The notes beneath the pieces were generated by a model. It was not told where the DNA came from, made no database searches, and saw only the letters and a list, made by a program, of their open reading frames with translations. From the NCBI GenBank assembly GCA_021613535.1, contig CP075493.1:10292001-10356000 (forward strand): a stretch of DNA of 64,000 nt. Reading direction: 5' to 3'. The position numbers and the translations under genes were made by a program. Below, in pieces: positions 1 to 11,783 of this stretch (position 1 is the first letter of the stretch; each line of letters begins with the position of its first letter). The stretch comes from Adineta vaga. Lineage: Eukaryota > Rotifera.

Positions 1-97
1 CTGATCGTTCATAGCTATTTCCATCAGGATCAATGACAGGATCAGTCATTATTTCATGAGTTATTGGACAAATAAAACTGGATGTTACATCTGACAT
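1..97 (-). CDS. U-box domain protein, N-terminal fragment cut by window edge
   Basis: Reading the minus strand from the ATG at 97-95 gives 32 codons that run off the window. After a short MSDVTSS leader comes the start of a U-box: FICPITHEIM, then TDPVIDPDGNSYER. This matches the E2-binding face of U-box E3 ubiquitin ligases, where Ile-Cys-Pro-Ile, the DPV turn and the SYER helix are conserved. U-box proteins transfer ubiquitin without zinc, unlike RING proteins. What follows the U-box (armadillo, TPR, WD40 or other) lies outside the window, so the substrate cannot be guessed. The short N-terminus suggests a small protein with the U-box first. The identification is good for the domain and silent about the rest of the gene. 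Confidence 0.72.
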   Translation of the reverse strand, partial: MSDVTSSFICPITHEIMTDPVIDPDGNSYERS

Positions 98-1720
98 TTC
101 TTTATTATTGCAATAACACTATATTTAGAAGAAAAGTAAAATAGAATAAGTACCGTCAAACTGCGAAGAAATCGGTAAATATATATATATATATATACGT
201 ACGCAGAATTTTGATTGACGTTAAGTAGAGAATTATTTTTGTTCTTTTCCCTTTTCTTCACATTTGAATACTTGTCATGAAACAACAATTGACGTAGAAT
301 GACGAAGAAAATAATTATAGGGCAAAAAAATATGATGTCATTCAATATTTATGTTACTAAGTGACGATTTTCTTTTCAACACTATAATGAAATATTCACG
401 TGCAACAAATTTGATTTGTTTTGTATTTAGAACTAATCTTTTATTTCATTTCAAACTACATCTGCCACTTTGAAATGAATTTCCGCAAAAACATCAAACA
501 ATTGATTAATCATATTTTATTAACGAGAAGAAACAATTGTAGTTTCATTTCTTTGCACTGATTAATGATTACTAACGAAATACTGATCATATTCCGATAT
601 GAGGTAGGAGCGAGAGTGCTGTTTTTGATTGTAATATATAAAAAGTAAAATTCTTTTCCCATAAGAATTGTTTCCTATTTTGTTCGACTGACTTTTTAAC
701 AATTTCAAATGTATCTTAGATCCATATCATACGCAGGATCGTATGTCTCTTTTTTCTTTTGTTCATTTATAAATATTACTAGAAAAAAATATCTGTTTCC
801 TCAGATTGTATTAGGCAGTTGAAGTAGTTTCAAATAATTTTCCTTTGTCTACATCATTCTTCTGCTTTCTCTATATTTCTTTCAGAATATTCGTTTTATT
901 TTGAAACGATTTACGTAGACTGCTTTCCTGTAAAGAATCAGAATGTGCAGCATAAATGGTACATATTTGTCATGAATATTATCTAATATGAGCGAAACGA
1001 AATCTGCTACGTTACTTACTATGCTATTACGTTTGATTCGATCTGAATTGTTCAATGATGATTGTAGATGCTTGATATATTTCCAAGCACAGATCATCTT
1101 ATAAAACTGCTAACCATCAGCCAAGAATTCAGATTACAACCAAAAACTATAAACCGATATGTGAGGGGAGTGAGTTTATTGCATGATGAGAATGAGATGG
1201 AACACACACACATAAGTAGAAGATACTGCTTTTATATACTATCTGTGATCACATGTACATGACTCAAAGCATCCGATCCATATACACATGACTCATGAGT
1301 TATCATGGCTGAAGGCCATGAAACGATAGGATGACCAGAAATCCATGACAGGTATTTAAGAGTTTCCAAAAAAATTGATCTGGCGCTTTTTTTGTCGTTG
1401 AAACGAAAATTAAGAATGGTTGCTATCGTTTCACTCAGATATTAGATAAACAACGACAAATATTCAGTATAAGAACGCGTCCATATTTCATTCTCATAAT
1501 CATATATCTTTCTTGCCGTATTCAACTACATACATACATACATACAATCGCAGATGCTACAATAGTTACCCTATATTTATAACAAACCTTGACCATCTAT
1601 ATCCATTTTTCAAAGAAAAGAAAAAGAACCATCTCATACTGAATATTGACATGTATATTTGTACATATATGAGCTCATCTATACACCATCAGTAAACATT
1701 ACCTCGTGTGCACAACTACC

Positions 1721-1760
1721 ATACACACACACACACACACACGCATATATATATATATAC
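1721..1760. repeat. CA/TA microsatellite
   Basis: A run of CA dinucleotides passes directly into a TA run. A short TACA cluster lies further upstream near 1526-1545. Confidence 0.9.
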
Positions 1761-1832
1761 ATTCATTCATATGTGAACGTGATTCTTATTGAGTATTCGA
1801 TTCTCTTTTTCGCATCACAATTTTATAATATT

Positions 1833-1858
1833 ACTCTCTCTCTCTCTCTCTCTCTCTC
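1833..1858. repeat. CT microsatellite
   Basis: About twelve CT dinucleotides lie just upstream of the first ATG of the membrane-protein gene and form a long pyrimidine tract. Confidence 0.9.
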
Positions 1859-1880
1859 GTTCTTTCAATGTTCAAATGAC

Positions 1881-2833
1881 ATGGCTCAAGGTATAACCAT
1901 TACTACTTTGAAACTTAATCATTTTTCAATACCTCCCTCTTTTCGTTCCAGTTTCTATGTCTAATGACCATCATCATCATTTGTTTCAATCAATGACTGA
2001 CTTTTCTCTCTTTGATACGTATCTTGTGTATGCTTTGATTGGTACATTAATATTTATCGCATTCATCGGTGTATTAGTACTGCTAGCAGTATCATATTGT
2101 TGTTTGTACAGTTATTTTTGTTGCTATCGACGTCATCGTCATTCGTCATATCGATTAAATGATAAAGTTCACCATGAGCGTGACAATCGAGAAAACAAGT
2201 CATGTTTACAATTATATGAAACATATCCATATCTAGTCAATCAATATCCATTGAAAAATCACAATATCAATACGAGTTATACAACAATCAACACAATTGG
2301 TAATGCTAGTTTAGTTCGTACCTCCTCTTCTCAATCAGGTATGTTCAAAGATGAAACGAAGAAGAAGAAGAGACATGATATTGAATATTGAAATGAGTAT
2401 GTTTTATTGTTTAGATTATGTGAAAACAACAAATCATCATTATGAAGTTTCTCGTTGGTCAACTCCATTCAATGAGTCGTGTTCAACAGTAGACATAGAT
2501 TCGAATGATGCTAGACTTTCTCCTTGTGCCAATATCTATGAAACAGTAGTTCCGATCACGAATTTTTCTTGTTCTGTAGATCGTACTACGCCTATCTATG
2601 AAACAGAATGGACACATAATTTGAAGCAGCTGATCATGCCACGAAAACCATCGTTTGAGGTTGTACCTATATCGACAATATCATGTGGATTAGTGCCTGA
2701 TACTCATTATTTTCCACAACAACAACAACATCCGTATGACAAAGTTTTATCAGCTCGTGCAAAAGCATCTGATTCGATGCGACGAAATAAGATGCTGAAA
2801 CGACTGAGAGACGATGCTGCTTTTTTGTATTAA
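1881..2833 (+). CDS. Single-pass membrane protein, unrecognised family
   Basis: Model: exons 1881-1890, 1952-2338 and 2415-2833, about 271 residues. The introns are GT...AG (61 and 76 bp) and phases match. The first exon encodes only Met-Ala-Gln; the gene may instead start at the in-frame ATG at 1957. After a His-rich start there is one strong membrane helix of about 25 hydrophobic residues (TYLVYALIGTLIFIAFIGVL and on), then a Cys/Tyr cluster (SYCCLYSYFCCYRRH) that is typical of a palmitoylated juxtamembrane segment, then a hydrophilic cytoplasmic tail. The tail repeats short Tyr motifs such as IYETVVPI and IYETEW, possible phosphotyrosine or sorting signals, and ends in a basic stretch. There is no signal peptide, so a type III orientation is likely. 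An AATAAAG signal lies about 70 bp after the stop. No family was recognised. Confidence 0.65.
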
Positions 2834-3913
2834 CAGTTCATTTAATTTTCAAGTTTTTCTTTCTTTCTTTCAATATTTACTGCTGATTGAACTAAATGAA
2901 TAAAGAAGTACAAGTGATTTTATTACAATGTAGAAGATAAAAGGTTTACTGAAAAGAAGTTTTTCTTATCGATAGGTGTACATCTCGATTTTTCTACTCT
3001 AAACTGAGTCATTGCAAATTTAATTCTTTTTGTGACTATTAATTAATAACGAAGTACTGATAATTCCAATATACGGAGGAGTTTCATTAATTATCACATT
3101 GCCATATTTTCATCATCGTAATTATCGTATATTATGATCCATGCCCAAAAGAAAAATAATTTGAAAATAAAGTTTATTCTGAATAATTATTTTTTCTTCT
3201 TTTCGCTAATTTTATTTTCGATGAAGAGTAGCATCTTAGTATAAAGGATGTCGAACAGTATTGAATTGCTCGATTGCAATTTCATTACGACGCTTTTGAT
3301 CGTAGGTCTTCTTTTGAGAGAAACCTCTAGAACAATGATTCGTAGAAATGAATTTGAATGAAACGATTTCATATTTTGAAGAAAAGACAAATGCTATGTT
3401 TCGTTCCGCAACAAGTATAGGTCAGAATAGATAAGAATACATGTAACATAAAAGACAATATCAATTAGGAACTATTACAATGACACAATCTATCGTACGC
3501 ATTCAAATCTAAATCCAAACATACAATAACAAAGATTAAGAGTTATATAATCGAGCATCAATGAATCGATTCTTCAAAACAAATTCTATTTAATCACACT
3601 GATAGATTTCATTCGTATTGTTCAATTCTCGTCTCCAATTTCTTCTTCTCTTTTACTTTACATTTTGATTACTATTGGTTATGTATTTTTTTTTCTTGAT
3701 TTCTATAATTGTATTCAACATCATCAATGTTAACCTTTCGGAGGCGATGTGGTAATAAAATCTCTTCTATACACATACATACACATGCTCTTCCTACCTA
3801 ACACCTTTGTTTTATTTCTCTCATTTGTACAATACTTGTCTGAACAATGATATAATCATTCAATTGTTCACTTTCAACTATTGATGTTATTCATCTCTGA
3901 AAAAAGCAACAAA
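2834..3913. other. Intergenic, no gene seen
   Basis: AT-rich spacer between two plus-strand genes. A minus-strand open frame near 3187-3390 has no splice context or protein-like composition and was left out. Confidence 0.5.
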
Positions 3914-5899
3914 TGACAACGAATTTTGCTGCTGAATTAAAACCTTCAACTGATGGAAATGTTCGTCGACGGAAAAGTATCGAATTACCATCGACAAGTA
4001 ATGTGCGTGTTATAATTCCTTTTTTTCTCTTCGTTTTTTTTTATTTGTCTTATCACTAAAATGTGTGAAGGTTATTAAAACCTCGACATTTTTCACGCAT
4101 CAACATTCGAAAGAGATAAATCTTTACATCAATTCATCCATATTATAAAACATATACATATAGATACGAATGAGTTTTTCTCCTATATCAACACCTTCGT
4201 CGAGTCTATTATCGAATCCATTTGCAAATTTACTTCGAAAACATAGTAGTTCTCATAGTACAAGCTTACGAGATGCTCGACAGAGTAGACCATCAATTGA
4301 TTCACTTTTATCAAAACCATTAACATTCCAGGAAACAATCGGCTTTTCAACATTACCCGATCAAATACATCGAAAAACTCTTAAACGAGGATTTGAATTT
4401 ACATTAATGGTTGTTGGTAAGTTTGTTTTTAATATTTGAACAAGATTTTCTTTGTAAATCAAAATCAATAGGTGAACATGGACTGGGTAAATCAACATTT
4501 ATTAATACATTATTCATGACAGAACTTTATGCGGATCGACCACTGAGTACTCGAAGTAAATCAACATTTTCAAATGATAATCAAAAGAAAATTTAAAAAA
4601 AAAAACTTTTAGTTCATCCACCAAAGACAGTTGAAATTGAAACGCGTACAGTTGAATTAGAAGAAAAAGGTGTCAAATTACGTTTAACTGTTGTTGATAC
4701 ACCAGGTTTTGGTGATGGAATGAATTCAACTGAATGGTATATTCGAAATTCTTTTTTTAATTTAAGTTTTTCGTTCCTATTCGATCGTTTAGTTGGAAAC
4801 CAATTCTTGATTTTATTGATCAACAATTTTTAAAATACTATCAAGCAGAAACAAGTTTTGGTATTGAACGAAAATATGTTCAAGATCAACGTGTTCATTG
4901 TTGTTTATATTTTCTTCCACCAAGTATACGTGGGTAAGTTTGTCTTTGGAAAAATTTCTATATTATCACTACAACAAAAAAAGATTGCGACCTGTGGATC
5001 GAGATTTTCTTCATCATTTACAACATAAAGTGAATGTTATACCTATCATTGCTAAAGCTGATACACTACTTAAAAATGAATTAATAGCATTGAAAAAACA
5101 ATTATTAAGTGATATTGATAAATATGGCGTACAACTATATGATTTTCCAGAAGGTGATCCTGAACAAGATGAAGATACGCAATCACTTGATAAAACATTA
5201 AGAGTAAAAAAACACGAATTTGATTATGATCGAGTTAATGTTCTCAATTTTCAAAATAGGAATCAATTCCATTTGCTATTATGGGTAGTAATACAACATT
5301 AGAATCGAATGGAAGAAAAGTTCGTGGTAGAGCTTATCCATGGGGTATCGTCGATGTTGAAGATCCTAAACATAGTGATTTAGCACATTTACGTGAAATG
5401 TTATGCAAGTAAGATAGAGAATGTTTAGAAAAAATGTTCAATTCAATAAATTTATTCATAGAACACATTTACAAGATTTAAAAGATGTTACAAGTGATGT
5501 TCATTATGAAAGTTATCGTGCTCAACAACTACTTGGACGAAGAAATTTAAATGATATTTATGAGTATGTAAAAGTTAAATTTCTTTTGAATAATTTAACA
5601 TTTTGATTGTATAGAGATGATCCTTATGAAAATATCGAAGTTAAATACAAATTAATTCAACAAAAAGACGATCAAGTAAGAATCAATTCACATAAATAGA
5701 TAAGTAATTTTGTCTTACATTTTTATAGATTCGTGATATGAAACAACAAATACAAGATATGCAACAAAAATTAAGTTCAAATTCGAATGAGTATCAATCA
5801 CTTACTCCAATAATTGCCACGGAAGCAACTCCGACAATTAATATTACTACTACTACTACTACTACTGCTGCTGCTGGAGAACGATCTACTAAAATTTAG
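3914..5899 (+). CDS. Septin GTPase
   Basis: Ten exons (3914-4003, 4164-4416, 4472-4555, 4613-4736, 4793-4933, 4984-5203, 5260-5408, 5462-5563, 5615-5675, 5729-5899) join in phase to about 464 residues, a normal septin length. Septins polymerise into filaments and rings at the plasma membrane, acting in cytokinesis and as diffusion barriers. Visible in order: a Ser-rich N-terminal extension (about 100 residues), P-loop GEHGLGKST, switch region ending VVDTPGFGD, the septin-specific ECWKPI segment, G4 motif AKAD, the septin unique element with RGRAYPWG, and a C-terminal coiled coil ([15 protein letters not shown]) followed by a Thr/Ala-rich tail. The P-loop and G4 are intact. Thr in the switch I region was not located with confidence, so GTPase activity is not certain. 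The subgroup (SEPT2, 6, 7 or 9 type) is undecided. The first exon uses a weak donor (GTGCGT); the ATG at 4170 is an alternative start. Confidence 0.93.
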
Positions 5900-6544
5900 T
5901 TGAATATTTACTTCATACATATCATTTTCTTCTATTTTGTCTTGCTTCTTTGTCAGTAGATTACTTCAAAATATATATTATTCATTTCTTAATTCTTAGT
6001 TTCCATTAATTCGAATCGATCATCTGACCTTTTCTAATTGATAAGCGATTCTGCTAGATGATTTTATCGATAAATGTTTTATTAATTGAGATTAGTTTCC
6101 GATCAATGATTAATAAATGGAAGCATTCTATAATCTCGATTATCTGAAGGCAAACAGCAATGATCTGAATAAGTGACTTCATATTAATCGTTCAGTACAA
6201 ATGAAAAAGAGAGTGAACACTATATATATGTGATGACATTTTTTCGAACAAATTGAATTATATCATACTCTCATTAAAGTATCATTGAAAGATCAATTTC
6301 AATTAATACTTGATATGTATAAAAACTTTTCAATCTAAAAGATATATATTGATTTCCTTCCGTTTGTCACTTTGTATTAATTCTTTTGTTATCTTAATTC
6401 AACTCTCTATTGAGAAACAGAATAGAATTAGCCTTACTTATTGCACTACTTACAATAATTTTTTTTGTCTCCAAAGAATTTCATTTCATTCATTCATACA
6501 TCTCATCTTAATTCTTTTTTTTTCGATAAATATTTACTTATGAA
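5900..6544. other. Intergenic, shared 3' region of two convergent genes
   Basis: The septin ends on the plus strand and the next gene ends on the minus strand. The spacer is AT-rich and no exon was found. Confidence 0.5.
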
Positions 6545-9177
6545 TTATATAGGAAAGAAAAGCCCCACAGATGTTAAACAGAACAATAAACATGACGATA
6601 CAAATATCAAAGCAGAATCCACACACACACACATACATACATATGTAGACAATGTAAAAAAAAGAGAGAACTGTTCATTTCTCTTATGAAACAGCAGCAG
6701 CAGCAGTGAATTAGTAGGAGTAGCAGGAATAGTAGTGGTAGTAATAGGAGGCGGAGATACAATGGCATCATCAACAAGCACCGAAAATGTATATAAGGAA
6801 TCTCGATCATGTTCATCAACTTTGGTAATATGATTAAAATGCGATGGCTTTGATATAGCAGATTTTCTAATTTTCTTCATACGTAAGCGAAAAGAAGGTC
6901 GACGACGTTTGCTATTGAATACATCGAATAAATCAGCATTACGTGGATCACATGAAAGTTTAACAAAATATTGATGAAATTCATCTGTTGCATTTGTATC
7001 ATCAAATTTTAATGCAAGAATGGCACCTGTTTCAAGAGATTTCAAAGTTATATGACGAGATTTTGGTAAACGAACATCCGATGCACCATTCACAATAGTA
7101 TCCCAGAGAGTAAAACTTGAACCAAGTTCCGAAATAATCAAACGAATAGAACGTGCTCTATAGATAAATTCATATTGTTATTTATTCTTTTTTTTTGTAA
7201 ATCAACATACCTTTTAGGATTCATACCAGTATTGAATAACCAGATAGGGACACCTGTATAGAGTTTTTTCCAATCTTTTAAATTAGCCATTGAATCAAAA
7301 TCAGATGTAAATAATGTTGCTGTACTATGTGCAACATAGACCAACGTTCCCATACTTTTATAGAATGCGGCAATTTTTAAAATATCTTTATCACTTAAAC
7401 GAATTGATGGAGGAAATGTAATTGGTTGAAGACTTCGAATTGAATCAAATTGTCTATTTGTACAAAGAAAAATAATAATAACAACAATATATGCATGTAT
7501 TTACATGAATGATAAACTCAATTACCTGTTAATGGTTGGTATCGAACCAAATAATTGAGATTGACGATAACTAGACGAATGAAGAATTTGTTCTGAATCA
7601 CTAACATATTGTTGTGATTCAAGAAATGATTGTGGGATTGGTTGACGATATCGTCGAGCAATTGTTCGAATAGGAACTGGCTGATATCGCCATGAACCAG
7701 GCATATCAATAACATCCGTATGTGCTAAATCGAATGATGCTAAACTTGATTCATCCATTTCGCCAATTTCATTACGAATTCGTCCATCTGTTGTTCGAGT
7801 CATTTGAGGAACTGTTGCCGATCGTACGCCACTCGTCGATTCTGTAGTAGTTAATATTTGTTGCTCATCAGTTGGTTGTTGTGCGAGATAGTAATGACGT
7901 AAAGACGGTGAACCATATAAGTGATGAGGCGAGACTGGAAAAAGAAAGAGAATGAATGTAAGACAGAAAGGAAAGAAGAAAGAAAGAATCTCTTCCTTAA
8001 GATTAGGTCATAAAAAAAAGGGGAGAAGAATGTTTATATGACGACTGTCAGAAAAAGTAAGTAACAGGATATACATATATAACTATCCGGCTAATGATTG
8101 ACGAATGGTCGAAGAACCTTGTCTATGATGCAATATTGATGAGGATAATCGAATCAGAGAAAATCAGACGTCAGTAGGTGGAGATATTGAATACATTTGA
8201 TCGGAGTTAAAACATATGTCAGTTTTGTTTTTTTCCTTCTAGCCGAAAAAATAGTTACCTTGTGCAAGTGCAATATTTGGCATCGATCGAATACTAGTTG
8301 ATGGTTGATGCTGTTGATACTCATTTAAATTAAGAAATTCTTCATGCATGATCGTTGTTTCGGGTGGTCCCTCTTGCGATGGCAATTCAGGTGATTGTGC
8401 TGATGAAGGTACATGAACAAAATGAACATAAGGTGAAGGATTCGGTGTAGCTAAAAGGCCAATATGTTGATGTCCAATATCCATTACACCTTTCGTTGGT
8501 GAATCATTCTTTGCCGCCGCCGTTGTTTGAGGTGCAACATTGTGAACAGTTGATGGTGATTTTTGTGAAGTTTTCGTTGTTGATTTCGTTTTGGTATTTG
8601 TTGTTAAGACAGGTGAATTTGATGCAGACAATTGAGCAATTAACCGTTGTTCAGTTGCTTTTGGGACGATTAAAAATGTTGGTTTAAGAATATCGACAGG
8701 TCGACTAGTATTTTGATAGTAGTGATGATGTGGTGATATTGGTTGAAAATTGCTATTAATGATTGGAAATGGTTGTTGACCATTGAATTGACCATCTTCA
8801 GGACAATAATAATATGTCGGAGGCATATAATGACTTGTTGTTTTTCTTACGGTTGCATAAGCAGGATATGGTACTGTACTTGAACGAGGAAAACGTGGAT
8901 GAGTTGTATTCTGTTGTGCTTGTTGATCATTTGCGGCAGAATATTCTCCATTTTCATGAATAGCATCTAATCCCGTTTTTGACTGTTGATTCTGTGATGG
9001 AGGAGCTGAATGATGTTGTTGGTGAGATGTACTAAAAGAAGAAGATGAAGTAGGTGATCTATTGGTCAGATCAGTGAAAATGATCTGTTTATTGCCAGAT
9101 TTTTTCTTCTTTTTCATCGGTTGTTCTTTACCCTTTGTTACTCCTCCTTTAATCATCGGTTTTACTGATGCTGACAT
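6545..9177 (-). CDS. Protein of unknown function with long disordered N-terminus and folded C-terminal region
   Basis: Four exons in transcript order (8259-9177, 7526-7934, 7211-7453, 6545-7157) join in phase to about 727 residues. The ATG at 9177 is the first in frame; upstream extension is possible. Residues 1-400 are low complexity: a Lys-rich patch (KKKKKSGNK), Ser/Gln/Pro/Tyr-rich sequence and TYYYCPEDG-type motifs, probably disordered. From about residue 440 the composition becomes that of a folded domain: LSDKDILKIAAFYKSMGTLV, the segment WKKLYTGVPIWLFNTG, then a beta-rich stretch with HITLKSLETGAILALKFDD and EFHQYF. The pattern resembles a PH- or EVH1-like fold, but this is an impression, not a match. 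A basic block RKKIRK follows. The last about 55 residues, partly encoded by a TG/CA repeat, are hydrophobic and odd, so the true 3' end may differ. No function is assigned. Confidence 0.68.
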
Positions 9178-11490
9178 GATTCGTATGTGATATGGATGGC
9201 ACAAATAAATCTGTTACATGGTGAAGACAGAGGAGAGAAACATTCACTTTCTCCTCCCTTTTCTTTTTTTTTTCTTCGCTTTCTTCAAACATTTATATAT
9301 ATACACGGCTTTTTTGCCTTTGTTTTATGTTTTTGTATAGTCATGTAAATATGTATTGCGGTAAAAGACAGAGAGAGAACGGGAGGAAGAAATTAAAGTT
9401 ATCGTTCTTTTCTTTCTTTTTTTTGTTCTTTGCGTATCAAACTGATGAGATATCGAGCGAAAAAACTGAATAGATAAGACACATATTAATGATTGTTCTG
9501 TATTGTCCTTTTCTTCTCAAACTATTCACAAAGCATACTGAGTACCACTGTTGAGAATTATGTTAGTTTAATCCGCCTATTCGAATGTGAATAACCTTTG
9601 TCAAGGTATCATTCAATCAATCAGATAGAAATCGAGATACAGCTTTTATTATTCCGTCATTAGTTTGACGAGATTTCTCCATAGGGATTCCTCGTCTTTC
9701 ATATTACCTATTTGTTTATATTCTCTCGATATGTTTTGTTTGATCGTAATTATACAACTGTGCTATAGTCCTTGGATATTCTTCATTTTATTTTGCTTTT
9801 CCTTATAGTACAGAAACAAGATGATTGCGACAACCTACTGTTTTCTGTTTTCTATCTTCTATTTCTGTTTTAATCATTAATGAAAAACAAGTCGTTTTAT
9901 TCCTATCTGTATGATTATTATTAACTGAGCAACAATCAATAGTAGAACTGAATGCTTTAGGAACTTGTTACACAAGGTGAAGACAAAAATGGCACATCAT
10001 AAAAAAAAGCGTCTACATGATATGTTGATAGAGAGTTGTAATTAGAGTAATAGTGTGATGTCCTTTTTCTCATGTCTATCATCTTAGTGTCTGATGGAAT
10101 GCCAAGGTTATATGCATAGATAGATAGATAGATATAACGGTTGTCGACTTGTGAATGATGACGATCATCAAGGTTAAATGAATAAATAGAAATCATATTC
10201 AGTAAATTCGATGGAAATTTATTTGCTTGTCAAAACTTATTAAACGATTTGTCGTATTATTTTGTTAATGAAAGTAAAAACTTTACATCGATTTCCTTGA
10301 CTATAAAAAAAGTCATTGAAATATGTGAGAAGAAGTTCAATTTTCATTGTCAATCATATAACTTTCATTTTCTGTAATTCAATCTATGTCACTATAATTT
10401 GTTATATTCTTCTCTTCTTTGTTACATTCATGATGATGATGATGATGATCAAAAAATTGATCATTGGAATTGCTATAATCATTACAGATGTGATTTTACA
10501 GGCATATGTATAATTTTTCGAGTAAACACATATGGAATAATGACATCTATTATTTCTCCATTAATATTTCTCTTTCTTACCTCATAAAATGATACAAAGT
10601 TTTTTTTCGATAGAATATTTTTGTATCAAGATATATATATGATAAGAAAAATTTCAAGTTGGAATGAATACAATTTTGTATGATTTATATTCAATTGAAA
10701 CTATTATGTCAATGATACTGATGTAATCGTTGTTTCTCTGTCTTCTACATTCCAATAGAATATCTCTTATGCATTCTATCTCGTTTTGCCTCGAATCATT
10801 TCAATGTTATAATAAGCTTACATTCATTCCTAGATTTCCTTGAAGCAAAATCTTCTGTGAGAAACATATGCTATGATGAACAAGATTAAGGTTGATATAT
10901 AAATATATAATGGCCAATCATTTTGTTTGTATATATCATTGAAAAGATACCTGTTTTAGCTCATTCTCTTTGCAGACTATATCATTAGTATTCGACGTTT
11001 ATTGAATGTCATTTAGTATGAGGAACAACTGTTTCCGACCGTCATCTATTAATGAATGAAGAGAAAGAGAAAGAGAGAGGAAGGGGAAAAAAGAGAAATT
11101 GAGACATTTTTAGTAATACAACTATGTCCTATTGAAGAGTTATTTAGTTCCTTTTGGCACATTCACCTATTCTAAAGTGAACAGAAAAATAGACACGATC
11201 TATATAAATGACGACGAGTTCATTATATCGAATGACAGATGGAAAAGAAAAGTTTGTGTTCTTAATCACAGTGCGAAGTTATATTTCTATGACAACGAGG
11301 TAGATGTTTTCTTTTTATGACAGTGAACTAATACAATCTTGGTTGAAGAGGCACGCACGATTATTATTGAGATTTACTATTAACTTATAGAGAATCTATT
11401 TATATGTGCATTGACCCATACACACACGTATCATGAAATCAGATATTACTATTGTTCGTAAGAAAATACAAAAAAAGGAAGAAAACTTAC
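9178..11490. other. Non-coding stretch upstream of the 727-residue gene
   Basis: About 2.3 kb with no exon that could be supported on either strand. It holds short simple repeats (GATA near 10118-10132, ATG/GAT near 10430-10450). It may be a promoter region or a long 5' intron linking to the exon-like block at 11491-11783. Confidence 0.45.
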
Positions 11491-11783
11491 GTTCTATCAT
11501 TAATTGGATCACAACCATGAATTGTATTTCGATGAAAATGCGTTAAACGAGATATATGTTGTCTAGATGCTGGTGCTGTTATTGATTCATTATCTGTTGG
11601 AGAAATGGATGTAGATTCATGTTGTACTTCTGCCGGTGCATCTTCTTTTTCTTCTGTCGAAGGAATAGATGTTGGAGGGTCAGGTGGAGATTCTTTCGGC
11701 GCTTCCGTTTGTGTCAATGATTTCGTAGGATCTGCCGGTGGAGTAGTCTCTGCATCATCGTCAACTTCAGGAACTGTAAACAT
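11491..11783 (-). CDS. Orphan exon-like block encoding an acidic Pro/Thr/Glu-rich segment
   Basis: Minus-strand open block starting at an ATG (11783) or just after an acceptor-like TTTACAG, ending at a good donor (AAC then GTAAGT) at 11490. It encodes about 97 residues: an acidic start (VPEVDDDAETTPPADPTKS), many Thr, Pro, Ser and Glu residues, and a final HFHRNTIHGCDPINDR. The bias toward sense codons and the donor argue for a real exon. It ends in phase 2, which does not fit either the 9177 exon (phase 0 acceptor) or the 7934 exon (phase 1). It is therefore either a first exon whose partner was missed or part of another transcript. Confidence 0.4.

Larger units (their letters stand above)
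98..1880. other. Intergenic, divergent upstream region of the U-box gene and the next gene
   Basis: No convincing exon was found. The stretch is AT-rich with stop codons in all frames and short simple repeats. It separates two divergently transcribed genes, so it should hold both promoters, but no specific element was recognised. Confidence 0.5.
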
